64,000 nt of DNA from Talpa occidentalis (lineage: Eukaryota > Chordata > Mammalia > Eulipotyphla > Talpidae): assembly GCF_014898055.3 (NCBI RefSeq), contig NW_023605083.1, forward strand, positions 95,505,483 to 95,569,482. Direction: 5' to 3'. Shown piece after piece: positions 1 through 10,650 of this stretch (positions are counted from its first letter, which is position 1; each line of letters begins with the position of its first letter). The position numbers and the translations under genes were made by a program. The notes beneath the pieces are model-generated. The model was not told the DNA's origin. It searched no databases and worked only from the letters and a program-made list of their open reading frames with translations.

Positions 1-23
1 GATTGGTTTAAACCAGAGGTTCC

Positions 24-310
24 AGGCCTCCCTGGTGGTGCAAGGGGTTAAAGCACCGCACTATGAAGCAATCCACAGCCTCCCCAGCCTGATCCCTGGC
101 TTGCCAAGGAGCAACCCACATGGCACAGCAGACCTCTCCTGACTCACCTGCTGGCCCCCTCAGCAGTGTATTTCAGTCAGTCTGCCTGGTCTCTTCCCAC
201 TCTGTCTCTGGTGAATCCTCTCACCTCCCGCATCTCTGGCCTGCACCCCAGCTCTTGTATGCATAAACAAATAAATCTTTAAAAAATACAAATAAATGTT
301 TTAAAAAAAT
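24..310 (+). mobile_element. tRNA-derived SINE copy 1
   Basis: The head GGCCTCCCTGGTGG carries the pol III box region and the tail holds AATAAA-type signals and TCTTTAAAA. Flanks 10-23 and 311-324 repeat AAACCAGAGGTTCC, a target duplication. The tail is the GCATAAACAAATAAATC subtype (here called 'GCAT'). Such elements are copied by pol III and inserted by LINE-1 machinery; that mechanism is family knowledge, not shown here. Confidence 0.9.
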
Positions 311-324
311 AAACCAGAGGTTCC

Positions 325-1218
325 CACGACCTCTCTCACGCATTCCATTTATTTGCCAGAGTGAATCAAAGAACTTGATTTTAAAACATTTTACTTACTA
401 GACTGTAACTGTGAGGGAGAATGTTTGCACCAAGATATGTCTTTTCCCAGTAATGTCAGATAGCAGCGCGGTAACCACAGAACTGGACCCAAACGGTTAT
501 TCTCAAGTTGACAACTTAGTGTCATTGGAGGTGTGAGGGAAAAGATGTATGTGAGAGCATCCAAGGCATGGGGAGATCCTCTGAGTAAGACCATGGAGAC
601 TCTGGCCAGAATTCATGGTGGACTAGTTCCTCAAAAAAAAAAAAAAAAAAGGGAGGGGGGAGGGGAACCTCTCTCTCTGAAGCTGTGGGAGAACATACTT
701 TTTTAAACATGAGTTCCCCCTTCTCCATGCTAGTCAAACCATACTCCTCAGTTACCAAGTATAAAAGGCAGAAAGATTGAGACAAATGTAATTCTTTGTT
801 ATGCATCTTTGGCCAAAGTACCCATTTTATAAACAGCTCACCTTCGGGAGATAGAGTTATGAGCAATAAAGGTGCCTGGGGAAGTCCCGAGGGAATCACC
901 TGCTAGCTATCTCTCAGAAAATTATAAAAGTAGCCAACGCACAGCACGTAAAGGAGTATTTAAACACGAACAACGCTCATGGGCTTCCAGAAAATGGGAC
1001 ACCTTTCTAAAAGTGACCACGAGAATTCACGGCCAAGAAGGGTGCCAGGGAATGTCTGGGATGAGGGAGATACTCAGACTTGAGGGCACTGGCAGATTCT
1101 TTGTGCTTTAGGACTTCAGTGCTCCTAGAAAGCCAGCACTGTCTTCATGAAAGCAGTAGACTGACCCAATTCCCACCACCTTCAGCACAGTGGCAAACTG
1201 TAGCTGTATCGACGGCAG
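325..1218. other. No gene; old repeat-like sequence
   Basis: No gene is seen. An A18/G-rich run lies at about 633-665. The part at about 745-890 matches a second place in the window at about 5640-5760 (shared words such as CATTTTATAA/CTATTTTATAA and GATAGAGTTATGAGC / AATAGAGTTGTGAGC), so it belongs to an old dispersed family that I cannot name. Open frames here are short and unrelated to known proteins. Confidence 0.5.
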
Positions 1219-1768
1219 ATAATACAACCTTCCCTTACCTTCAGGAGACACGTTCTGAGACCTCCCCCTGTGCCCCCACCCTAGTGGATGCCTGAAACCT
1301 TGGACGGTACTGAATCCTTTATACCCCATTAAGTTCCCCATACAAACATGCCTAGAGTGAAGTTTACTTTATAAATTTGGCACTGTGAGAATTAACAATA
1401 ATAATAAAAACTAGAACGATCACCACAACATACAATGAAACGCATGTGAAATGGTCTCTCTCTGAAAACATCCCACTGTGCTACACTCACCTTTCCTGGG
1501 AAGACGTGGGGGGCTGCCCGGCCCACGAGCTGACACAGGTAAATGACGTGTCAATGTGACGTCGTTGAGGCTGCTCCATACAGCGTGGATGCGCTGCTCG
1601 CGGGACGTAACAAGGTCACGCGAGATTTCCTCCCAACACTCAGAACTGAGCACAATTTGAAACTTACAAATTGTTAATGTCTGGGATTTTGTCATGTGTT
1701 CGAGCAGTTGATCGTGGGTAACTGAAACTGATAAAAGCGAAACCATGGACAAGGGAGGGCCGCTGTGA
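1219..1768 (+). mobile_element. Tigger-like (TcMar) non-autonomous DNA transposon
   Basis: One end reads AGTGGATGCCTGAAACC and the other GGTAACTGAAACTGATAAAAGCGAAACC. Both resemble the ends of old mammalian Tigger/TcMar DNA elements, which contain GTAACTGAAACCGCGGAAAGCG-like words. The middle (AATAATAATAAAAACTAGAAC, CATGTGAAATGGTCTCTCTCT) also fits that family as I remember it. No transposase frame survives. The exact subfamily and ends are uncertain. Confidence 0.55.
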
Positions 1769-1769
1769 A

Positions 1770-1910
1770 TATATTAGGCTTTGTTGGCCCGGGAGCCACA
1801 CACCATCTCAGCTGCTCAACTCTGCGCTGGGTTTTCAAGGCAGCCACAGACTGCCTTGGGCTGGATTTGGCCTGTGGGCTGCAGTCTGCGGACCCCTGGG
1901 CTACGGACAG
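1770..1910 (-). mobile_element. hAT-Charlie-like relic
   Basis: The block GGATTTGGCCTGTGGGC...GCGGACCCCTGGGC resembles, in reverse, the end of a common hAT-type mammalian element ('GTTTGCCGACCCCTG' and 'GGCCCGCGGGCC' words). CTGCTCAACTCTGC upstream also fits. Only a fragment of about 140 bp remains and there is no coding content. Confidence 0.45.
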
Positions 1911-1964
1911 CATAAATTTCAAAGTACCTAGCTTCGCCTTGAAGACTCTCAGGCCCTAATCTAC

Positions 1965-2100
1965 TTTCTTGGTCTTCTAGACCATCATTCTTTTCAGCAG
2001 ATGGTAACTGAGCCCTGCTGGGTTGCAGGCACTGTGCTAAGCAGGGGAGATATATAAGGACAAATCAAAATCCCTGCACTCAGGGACTTACTGTTTCTTG
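1965..2100 (-). repeat. L2-like LINE relic
   Basis: GGCACTGTGCTAAGCAGGGGAGATATATAAGGACAAATCAAAATCCCTGCACTCAGGGACTTA in this block follows the old mammalian pattern of 'tactatgtgccaggcactgtgctaagc', the reverse of an L2 3' end. It is noncoding. Confidence 0.4.
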
Positions 2101-2331
2101 TGGGATCAAAAATACTGTAGTATCAAATACTGTAGTATCAAATGATACTACAATGGTGGATATGTTAAGGGGAAAGGGTGCCCTGAGCAAACTCCATACA
2201 GGCTTTGTGGATGCCACCCCCCACTCCATCGAGACCCTGGGAACTACAGATCCCATAATTGCCAAAGGGAAGTTACAAGGATTTAAGGGTGGAGTTAAGC
2301 AGCCATTTTCTCTGTAAATAAAAACCAGCCA

Positions 2332-2616
2332 TGTTGGGGGGTGGGGCGGCTAGAACACTTGGCTGGTGGGCTAGGCCAGGCAGGTTTGGTGAGGTGGGGG
2401 ATTTGGGATTCCAGGTTGGTGGACAGGGTAGGACACATTTAAGAATTTATCTCCCTCTTTTCTCCCTGAGTTGTACATTTCCTCATTCCCCTTCCTTTGT
2501 AAATAAACCTTTTGTTAACCTTTTGTGTGTGCCTGCAGTGTAAGTCCCTTTTAAGCACGTGAGGGTGAGGACCTACAGTCAGGCAACCCATTTTAGGGCA
2601 GGGTTGCCCTGTAACA
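2332..2616 (+). repeat. Possible solo LTR
   Basis: The block opens TGTTGGGG and closes CCCTGTAACA, giving TGTT...AACA ends. It has TTTAAGAATTTA as a possible TATA area and AATAAACC about 45 bp before a GT-rich stretch, as in an LTR R/U5 junction. No target duplication was found, so the limits are tentative. Confidence 0.35.
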
Positions 2617-2855
2617 GATACATGTCATTATACATTTTTCCACACCTGCAGAATGTACAACTCCAAGAGTGAACAGTAATGTAAACGATGGACTCTGGGT
2701 GGTGATGATGTGTCATACTGTAGGTTCGAAAGTTATTCCAAATGGTTTTGGAGAGGGTGTGTGGGAAATAAAAGAAGTTTCCATTCAGTTTTGCTCTGAA
2801 CCTAAAACTATTGTTAAAAAAAATAAATAAACATTATTGAAAAAAAATACTAAGT
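2617..2855 (+). mobile_element. Old LINE-1 3' end fragment
   Basis: AATGTACAACTCCAAGAGTGAACAGTAATGTAAAC and GGACTCTGGGTGGTGATGATGTGTCA are hallmark words of the 3' end of older mammalian LINE-1 copies. An A-rich tail with AATAAATAAACA follows at 2816-2850. No ORF2 remains. Confidence 0.55.
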
Positions 2856-3996
2856 TGACCAAATGGTAATTCATTTCAATGAAAATGAAAACTGAGGAAA
2901 AGATACACAATGGGCTATTTCTCCTTTTAGACATTTGCCTGTCAAAGGATAATCTTCAATCCTATTTCTTTACTCAATTCTTATCCCCTCTTCAAAACTG
3001 AGCAAAAGTTACATTTCCTACCAAAAATCTTCCTTAGTTAATTCCACCTTCTTTCATTGGCCAACAAATATTTTTTCAGGCACTGGTGCTAAACTCTGGG
3101 GATAGCAGTTGTTGGGGTAAAGGGGAAATCATTCTTTACCCCTAGGCATTCTTTTCTAGCTGGACAAGTAAAACAGCTTCAGATATATTATCAATAGAAA
3201 AATCAATTTAGTAACATACATGTGGAGAATTAACATGGTTGTAAGTTCTAAAGAATAATGGATCGAACTGGAGATATTTATCTTGCAGTTAAAGATATTA
3301 TTATCTTGATGCCTGGGGCATCAAGAACAAAGTAGGGGGGACATCACACATGCCATACAAGAAGGAGGTGACCACATCCTGACTCTGAGGTAAAGATGAA
3401 ATTCTTAAATAGTGATGACATGTTCACTGATAAACCTATAAGTGGATGAGCCCCCTCAAGCTAGATTCTTCTAAGAGGGGGAGCAGTGATTGTTTCTTTG
3501 ATTAGGAAAAAGGCAAAAGCATCTCTGTGGCCTCTAAGGCCTTTGCTGCTCTCAACAATCTGAAGTCTGTAAGTAACGGTAACAGACTTATGTAGGCCTT
3601 GATTGACCTCTATTTTCTATACCAAAGTGACAAGAGACCTACTCAGGGCACAATGAGAAAAACCTAGCTGACCATTTTTGGGAGACTTATCCCACACAGT
3701 AAACAAGACACATTCTCTTGTCTTCAAGGGACTAACAATCTAGTCCTCAAAAATTCTCCTCTTAAATTGCGTTAGTATTTACTCTCTATACTACTGGGCA
3801 GACAATGTGAGCTGATACACACACTTACGCACACACACACAATTCACACAATATGGAATAAAGTATATATGTGTATGTGTGTGTCTGTGTATACACAGAC
3901 ACAAACACACACATTTGATGCCAACTTTCTCACTCTTTCCACATAAATTGTAAGGGCTAGTTTATTCCATATTTTACCTATTCTTCAGTTCCTCAT
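2856..3996. other. Unassigned AT-rich DNA with CA/TG microsatellite
   Basis: No gene is seen. A compound, imperfect (CA)n/(TG)n run lies at about 3819-3915; its CA-rich, TG-rich and CA-rich parts could fold back. A MIR/L2-like fragment (CAGGCACTGGTGCTAAACTCTGGGGATAGCAG) lies near 3078-3110. Confidence 0.5.
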
Positions 3997-4012
3997 AGAA
4001 GGGAAAAGAAAA

Positions 4013-4278
4013 GGGCCTCCCCTGGTGGCACAGCAGTTGAGCGCTGGGCTGCGAAGCTGCCTGCAGCCTCTGCAGCGCCGGTTCGATTCCCGGCCGCCAG
4101 TGAGGGTCCCACATGGCACAACAGACCTCTCCTGCCATGCCTCCTGCTCCCCTCAGCAGTGTATTCCATCAGTCTGCATTTCTGTTCCCCGCTCTGGCTC
4201 TGGTGAATTCTCTCACTCTCCCACGCTTCTGACTGTACCCAGTGCTTATATAAATAAATAAATCTTTAAAAAAAAAAA
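4013..4278 (+). mobile_element. SINE copy 2 (CAGTGCTTGTATAAAT tail subtype)
   Basis: Full length, with head GGGCCTCCCCTGGTGGCACAG, B box GGTTCGATTCC, and a tail CTGACTGTACCCAGTGC-TTGTATAAATAAATAAATC. The target duplication GAAGGGAAAAGAAA occurs at about 3998-4011 and 4279-4292. Confidence 0.92.
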
Positions 4279-4385
4279 GAAGGGAAAAGAAAAATATCAG
4301 GGGAGAACAAAATTTGGATGTTCAATCCTAATTTCACATAAAATTAATAAATATTTGACAAAAATTAGCCTAATAAATACAGATG

Positions 4386-4652
4386 GAGGGCCTCCCCTGG
4401 TGGCGCGGGTGGTTGAACGCTGCACTGTGAAGCTGTCTGCAGTCTCTGCAGCGCAGGTTTGCTCCCTGGCAGCCGGCGAGGGTCCCACATGGCATGGCAG
4501 ACCTCTCCTGTCTTGCCTGCTGCTCCCCTCAGCAGTGTATTTCCTCAATCGGCCTGTTCTGTTCCCTGCTCTCTCTGGTAAATCCTCTCACCCTCCTGTG
4601 TATCTGGCCTCTACCCCAGTTCTTGTATAAAATAAATAAATCTTTAAAAAAA
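4386..4652 (+). mobile_element. SINE copy 3 (GTATAAAATAAAT tail subtype)
   Basis: Full length. The flanking AATACAGATGGAGGG repeats at about 4376-4390 and 4653-4667. Its B box is worn (GGTTTGCTCCC). It sits tail-to-tail with copy 4 only 31 bp away. Confidence 0.92.
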
Positions 4653-4683
4653 AATACAGATGGAGGGCAAATAAATTTTTGAT

Positions 4684-4957
4684 TTTTTAAAAATTTACTT
4701 ATTTATCCACACAAGAACTGGGGTGTAAGCCAGAGGTGCTGGGCGGGGTGGGCAGTGAGAGAATTTGCCAGAGAGAGTGGGGAGCAGAACAGACAGATGT
4801 ACTGAAACACACTGCTGAGGGGAGCTGTGGTCGAGGCAGGAGAGGTCTGCTGCACATGTGGGTTGCTTCCTGGCCGACTGGGGATTGAACTCCTGCTTCA
4901 GTGGCTGGTGATAGCTTGATCGCACTGTCTTTAACCCTGCACCACCAGGGAGGCCCC
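4684..4957 (-). mobile_element. SINE copy 4, inverted relative to copy 3
   Basis: The reverse-strand element begins at the A-rich tail (TTTTTTAAAAATTTACTTATTTAT) and ends at CCACCAGGGAGGCCCC. AAATAAATTTTTGA / AAATAAAATTTTGA flank it at 4669 and 4958. With copy 3 it forms an inverted pair able to fold in RNA. Confidence 0.9.
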
Positions 4958-5329
4958 AAATAAAATTTTGAAGTGGACAAAGGCAGTCATAGTTATCCTG
5001 ATTAGGAGATGACATTTTTCTGCAATGGGCCAGATAGTAGGTAGTTGAGTCTATGTGGACCACACATAGGTCTTTGTCACATATTATTTTTATTATTTTC
5101 TACAATCCATTAAAATTGCAAAAAGTATTCTTAGACTAATAAAAGCAGACCATGCGGCCAGCAGTTTGCCTAGCCCTGATTGACACAGATGGAACAATAG
5201 AAAGCTGGTGGTTATTCCCATACCTATAATCTTGGAGACTCTGGGAGGAGACAGTGGTATTTTGAAATCTTGAGTGAGTGCCGAGACTTGGCGTGACCAT
5301 GAGGTAGCAGGAGAGCAGAATGACCTAAT

Positions 5330-5570
5330 GGAAAGGAGCCGAGCTGAGAGTCAGCAGACCTGAATCGGAGTCCTGGCTCTACCACTATCTGTGTGGCTTT
5401 GGCCAAGTTGCCCCCCCACACCCACCCCATGCCTCCAGCAACTTCTGTGAGTTATCGCCATGAAAAATGAGCAGAAAAGCAACTTATTGTGAGAATAAGA
5501 TGAGATCATATCGGAGCACTTTGGAAACTGACAAGCATCCCAGTAAGACTTTGATAAAATTAGTAAAAGC
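5330..5570 (+). repeat. MIR-like SINE relic
   Basis: GAGAGTCAGCAGACCTGAATCGGAGTCCTGGCTCTACCACT followed by TGTGTGGCTTTGGCCAAGTTGCC and later GATAAGATGAGATCATATCGGAGCACTTTGGAA-type words match the order of a MIR element (cagacctgggttcaaatcc...cttgggcaagttac). It is old and noncoding. Confidence 0.6.
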
Positions 5571-5639
5571 CAAAAATGTAAGCTAAACTTGAAGATTCCA
5601 AATTCAAAATGTCACATTATTTAGCTAGCGAGAAAGAGG

Positions 5640-5770
5640 TGAAATGTGAGAGTCAAATATGATTCTTTATTGTATGGCTTTGGCTAAAATAGCTATTTTA
5701 TAAGCTGTAAGCCTTCAGAAGATAATAGAGTTGTGAGCTATAAAGACAGTTGGGGATCCCTGAAGAGGAT
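5640..5770 (+). repeat. Second copy of an old unnamed dispersed repeat
   Basis: This segment aligns by eye with about 745-890: GATTCTTTATTGTATGGCTTTGGC, then CTATTTTATAAGC, TTCAGAAGATAATAGAGTTGTGAGC and a GGGGATCCC-like end. I do not recognise the family. It may be a decayed LTR. Confidence 0.4.
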
Positions 5771-5916
5771 ACACAGACACACAGATCCCAGTGGTATGAG
5801 ACAGAAAAACCCTAAACCTACAACAGTCTCCCCCAAAAGTCTTTACCCACACAGTCTGTGTGAATGATATCTCTCCAGCACCCAATGCAGAGGAGCTGTC
5901 AAAAGTGTGGTCTGGG

Positions 5917-6188
5917 TGGGCCTCCGCTGGTGGCGCAGTGGTTGAGCACTGGGCTGCAAAGCTGCCTGCAGCCTCTGCAGAGCCTGTTCAATCCCCGGCC
6001 TCCGGGGAGGGTCCCACATGGCGCGACAGACCTCTCCTGCCGTGCCTGCTGCTCCCCTCAGCAGTGTACTTCGGTCCTTCTGCCTGTTCTGCTCCTTGCT
6101 CTGGCTCTGGTGAATTTTCTCACCCTCCCGCACTTCTGACTGTACCCAGTGCTTGTATAAATGAATAAATAAATCTTAAAAAAAAAAA
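5917..6188 (+). mobile_element. SINE copy 5 (CAGTGCTTGTATAAAT tail subtype)
   Basis: Head GGGCCTCCGCTGGTGGCGCAGTGG, with a clear A-box-like TGGCGCAGTGG. The target duplication AAAAGTGTGGTCTGGG occurs at about 5901-5916 and just after the poly-A at 6187-6202. Confidence 0.92.
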
Positions 6189-6598
6189 AAGTGTGGTCTG
6201 GGCAGCAACCTGTGTTCAGATGGGGAAAAAGCAAAAAGCAGAAAAATAGGGGGACTGGAGACAGAATATCTTTTGGTTTACAACTTTGGCTTCTGACTAG
6301 TAGGGCCTGATATAGCTCCTTTCCTCTTCCCAGAAAATATTCTGAAAGACAAAAACAAAACAAAACCCTGAAGCCCCAAATTCCCCAAAAACTTAATTTG
6401 GGGAAGATTGAAACAGTCTGTCAAACAGAATTAAAAAAAAACAAAACTATCTACTAAGTAAGATGACTGATGAAGTGGATTAAGAAAGACAGTTGGTGAC
6501 CTACACGCTCGTGTTTGCTGCATGACACAGAGTGCCATCAGGCCCAATGACAGGAAGAAAGCCCTGGTGACTTTTCTTCTATTGGCAGCCTCACTCAG

Positions 6599-7067
6599 TG
6601 TTATGGGTTGAATTGTGTAACCCCCCTAAAAAAAAATATGCTGAAGTCCTAACCCCCAGTACCTCAGAATGTGACCTTACTTGGAAATAGTGCTTTTACA
6701 GAGGTAATCAAGTTAAAGTGAGGTCATTAAGGTGGGCCCTAATCCAGTATGACTGGTGTCTTTATAAAAAGGGGAAGTTTGGAAAAGAGGCAGACAGGCA
6801 CAGAAGGAAAATGAAGAGACACAAGGAAAATGTCGTGAAGATTAAGTGATGGAATGATATAGCTAGGAGCCAAAAGATTCCCAGTAAATCAACCAGAAGC
6901 CAGGAGAGAAGCCTAGAATAGCTTCTCTCCCAGTCCTTAGAAGGAACCAAACCTGTTCACCCCGTGATTTCAGACTCGCAAGCTCCAGAACTGTGAGACA
7001 ATAAATTTCTGTTGTTCGAGCCCCCCAAAGTGTTATAGCACTTTATTATGGCCCCCGTAAACTAATA
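6599..7067 (+). mobile_element. MaLR-type (ERVL-MaLR) solo LTR
   Basis: It starts TGTTATGGGTTGAATTGTGTAA and contains GTGACCTTACTTGGAAATAG, TCATTAAGGTGGGCCCTAATCC, CTGGTGTCTTTATAAAAAG and, near the end, CCAGAACTGTGAGACAATAAATTTCTGTTGTT, the well-known layout of old mammalian MaLR LTRs. CTCAG flanks both sides (6594-6598 and 7068-7072), a 5-bp target duplication as expected for the group. The GTCTTTATAAAAAG and AATAAA mark promoter-like and poly(A) sites of the dead LTR. Confidence 0.8.
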
Positions 7068-7072
7068 CTCAG

Positions 7073-7715
7073 GTATTTAAGTCTAGTAACAATGGCATTG
7101 CTCTTTGTTGTGTAAGGAATACTCTTTGAGGAAGCTGGAGTAGTCCTTTCTGAACTCTATTCACATATAGCAAGAGGACTAATGAGAATATACCAACCTA
7201 AGCCAATTTGTCTACTCACAATTTCCAGGTTGTTTGGTGAATACCAGCAAACTCTAATGACTAGAGGTCTGTGAGGGCCCTCATTCTGTCCCCCACCAAC
7301 CTCAAATGTTATAGAGAAAGCAAAAGTTTCAAATCAAATCCCAGCACATGTGGAAATAGGAACAACAGAAACAGATATACAAATGGGTAAAGCCCAGTCT
7401 TCTCCTGTTTGGACATATTATCAATACTTGCATGAAATTTTCACTCAAATGCTACAAGTCTAGAGAGAAAATTCAATCAAATATCTAAGAGACGGAATCT
7501 CTTAGATCGGATTCAGATCTGAGCTAAATACCAGTCTGGAGTCACTTGAAGGCTAGGCCTCCCCAAGATATCCACAACAGGCCTTTCAAGACATGTCACT
7601 TTGGCATGTGGTCTACCTTGGTGAGGGTGATTAAGGTCCTCGGGCTCACAAGAAACTTTCTCCACTCCTAGAAGAATTAAGATGGGAGGCAGTATGCAGA
7701 ATTAAGACTTTTACC
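7073..7715. other. Unassigned single-copy-looking DNA
   Basis: No gene or named repeat is recognised. A short inverted motif (AGAGACGGAATCTCTTAGATCGGATTCAGATCTG-like) lies around 7488-7522. Confidence 0.4.
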
Positions 7716-7982
7716 ATGGGCCTCCCTGGTGGCTCAAGGGGTTTAAGACACAGCCTATGAAGCTATCTGCAGGCACTGCAGCATGAGTTCCATCCCCAGC
7801 CAGGGAGCTACCTACATGGCATAGCAGACCTCTCCTGACTCTCCCACTGTTGCCCTCAGCAGTGTATTTCATTCAGCCTGGCTGTTCTGCTCCCCACTCT
7901 GTCTCTGGTGAATCCTCTCACCCCCCACACCTGTGGCCTGTACCCTAGTTCTTGTATGCATAAATAAATCAATCTTAAAAAA
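7716..7982 (+). mobile_element. SINE copy 6 (GCAT tail subtype)
   Basis: Head GGGCCTCCCTGGTGGCTCAAGG with the AAGGGGTTTAAG variant. The target duplication AAGACTTTTACC occurs at about 7704-7715 and 7983-7994. Confidence 0.92.
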
Positions 7983-7994
7983 AAGACTTTTACC

Positions 7995-8765
7995 TAAGAA
8001 ATAAACTATTGGAGAAATCTATCTACATGGCAGGGCAAACACATAATTTCAGATCCTTTGGTCTTTTTCATATGAGTCATCCTCTTCTCATTCTGTGAAT
8101 TCCCCTGTGAAGCCCCAGGCCCCATGACATTCCTTAACTTAGGATGTGTACCCTTATTTTGCTCCCATTCTCTTTAGAATTTACATTCATATAGATTCTC
8201 CATGCAGATGGAATTAAATTTGTTCTTTCCTCCTCTCTCTCTCATGTTAATTTGTTCTTGACCTGCCTGAGAAGAATCCAAATGGATGGGGAGAAATTTC
8301 CTTTTCATTCCTACCCACTGCAGAGTTGACTCAAGAAGTACAGAACTTGATCTGAAAAATAACACCATCAAAGAAACAGAGGAAGTAACTAAAGCATTGT
8401 CTCCTAAAGAGGTATTCATCCAGACAGTTTTATTATCAGTTCAAACTTTCAAGGAACAGATAATCCAAGCTATATAAACTATCCCTGAGTAGTAAAATAA
8501 AAATTTAAATATCCACTAAAAGAATCATCTTGATACCAAAACCTCACAAAGATAGCACACACAAAAGGAGCTATAAACCAAACCAATTATAAACAACAAA
8601 TTCCCAAATGCTAAATAAAATGGCAACCAGTTAAACGAAAACATATTAAAAATTATTCATCATTATCATCTAGGGTTATCAAAAATACTGAAGTATCTTA
8701 ATATTAAGAAATTACTCATAGCAGAAATTTAGAAAGCCTAAATAAGGGACCAGGAGAAAGACTAA
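7995..8765. other. Unassigned AT-rich DNA
   Basis: No gene is seen. Two small open frames (8174-8419 minus and 8286-8477 plus) overlap on opposite strands without homology I can recognise, and are taken as chance. Confidence 0.4.
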
Positions 8766-8774
8766 TTATAATAA

Positions 8775-8970
8775 AGTAAAAATCAAAATCAACAAACAAC
8801 TATAAGCCAGAGACACACTAAAGCGGAGTGGGGGGAGGGGAGTAGGAGGGATTACGGTCAAAATAAGGGGGGTGGGAATTGTACGGGGACTATAACCAAG
8901 ATGATAAAGCATACATTGTGCAAAAATGAAAAATGATGTAAAAATATATAAAAGAAAAAGAAAAAAGAAA
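8775..8970 (+). mobile_element. LINE-1 3' UTR fragment
   Basis: It carries the words AACTATAAGCCAGAGACAC, a G-rich GGGGGGAGGGGAG block, GTACGGGGACTATAACC and CATACATTGTGCAAAAATGA, then an A-rich tail. The same order appears at 19470-19650, 43075-43218 and, reversed, at 29370-29700, so this is one LINE-1 3' UTR type in the host. Confidence 0.7.
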
Positions 8971-9033
8971 TCAGTTAACAAAGTACATCACAGACATGCA
9001 AAAACCTTCATAGACATTAAAAAGGCACTTCTT

Positions 9034-9287
9034 GGGACTCCCTGGTGGCCCAGGTGGTTGAGCTCCGCACTGTGAAGCTGTCCGCAGCTTCTGCAGCACC
9101 GGTACGATCCCGGCCGGGTTGCGAGGGTCCCACATGGCACAGCAGACGTCTCCTGTCTCGCCCACTGCTCCCCTCAGCAGTGTATTTCTTCATTCTGCCT
9201 TTTCTGTTCCCCACTCTGTCTCTGGTGAATCCTCTCACCCTCCTGTACATTTGCCTTGTACCCCAGCTCTTATAATATAATAATAAT
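9034..9287 (+). mobile_element. SINE copy 7
   Basis: Head GGGACTCCCTGGTGGCCCAGGTGG, with tail TATAATATAATAATAATAAA. The target duplication AAAGGCACTTCTT / AAAGCACTTCTT occurs at 9021-9033 and about 9288-9299. Confidence 0.9.
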
Positions 9288-9299
9288 AAAGCACTTCTT

Positions 9300-10157
9300 A
9301 AGTTGCAACACCTATCAGAATAAAAACCCAAAGAAAGGTAGAAATAGTAAATGATCTTCTCAACATGGCAGATGATTTGTCTTAAATAAGTCACATCTTA
9401 AGAGCCAAACACATTTTCCTGTTGGAATCTGTAAAAAAATACAAACATTTGCTATCACCATTATTAATATTTTTATGAAAATATGGCTAAATGAGATATA
9501 AAGTGAAAATCAGTTATAACTTTTGCAAAGAAGCAAAATTATCAGAAATATATACCTAGAGAATTTAATGAATAACTACAAAACTCTTAGTGTGTGAGCA
9601 TTTAATAAAGTACCCAGATAATATATGGATACAAAAATCTATAGATTTCCCTTAAATCAGCCATGTATGCTAGATTCCATAATAAAAAAATTATATTCAC
9701 AGTAACAAAAAAATGCAAAATATTTTGAAAAAATCTCATAAGAATTTTGCAGAGTCTATATGACAAAAACAATTAAATATTACTGAGACTTTATAAATAG
9801 TGACTAGCTACACATCCTACAGACATTGCTAACTTCTCATAAAGGTCACAAGAGGAGGGACCATAGATATTCAATATATAAGCCAGGGCCTCAGGCACAA
9901 CCCACGTACATACTAATCAGCTAAGACTGAGTTATGCTACATTAACAAACAATGCCAAAACCTAAGAGGCTATAACAAAAAGTTTGTTCCCCACTCCCAC
10001 CACATGTTCTTGACACTTAGGGCTCTGATGCTCCATGCCAACTCCATTCAGGGGCTCAGGAGAAGGAGGGCCCTATCTTAACGTGCTTTCCTAGAGCAAA
10101 AAACAAGGACAGATTGAATGATGGAACTTAAATGTTCTTGCTTAGATGTGACATATG
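9300..10157. other. Unassigned AT-rich DNA, old repeat near the end
   Basis: No gene is seen. TTATGCTACATTAACAAACAATGCCAAAACCTAAGAGGC at about 9930-9975 resembles a common old mammalian repeat whose name I cannot fix. The rest is unassigned. Confidence 0.35.
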
Positions 10158-10158
10158 T

Positions 10159-10650
10159 TGCCACAGACCAGCTCAGCGGTGGCGGGAGATCGAGACAGTC
10201 TCAGGGTTGAGTGAGAACGAGCAAAAGGTGGTCGAAGGAATTAGGGCGGGGGACAAGAAAGAATGACACACAGACACACTCAAGGGAGAGTGAAAATCTG
10301 AGTGTAATTTGCTCAAATCATTACGCATATTTATACATTTTCAAAAGGCATTAGGTCACACAAAATCTATTTTCCCAGCATAACAATGTTTCTTGTTACC
10401 TAGGCATAGAATACAATTTTCTAGCTAATAGTTTACAAGTTGCTAAGCATATGTGGTTACATTTCCTGAAACTGATTTTTACATATATAGAAAAAGTCAG
10501 GTAAGAAAATTAATTATGGACAAGTTGCTAAGTTACTACTTATTCAGAAACAATGATTAACTGGTTAATGGTTAAACTGCTTTGTAGGTAATTCCATCAG
10601 GCTTGTTTGTAGGCAACGCTCTCAGAAGCCTTGTTTTCAAGCAAAGAAGG
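10159..10650 (-). repeat. Probable endogenous-retrovirus LTR
   Basis: Read on the minus strand, the block ends CTGAGCTGGTCTGTGGCAACA. It holds a TATA-like ATGTATAAATATGCG about 200 bp upstream and CT-rich TCATTCTTTCTTGTCCCCCGC between. The ACA end and the GGTCTGTGG word resemble betaretrovirus-like LTRs. The 5' limit is unclear and no target duplication was found. The short minus frame at 10637-10855 could be internal viral residue, but I cannot assign it. Confidence 0.4.

Noticed and set aside
4030..4110. SINE heads as true tRNA genes
   Set aside because: The box-A and box-B-like words are present, but no cloverleaf with proper acceptor and anticodon arms can be drawn and the copies vary strongly.
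4025..4261. Many similar open frames with motifs such as LPSAVYF, QQCIS and TVPSAYINK as a gene family
   Set aside because: They are all translations of the same SINE in its different frames, so the likeness is of the repeat and not of proteins.
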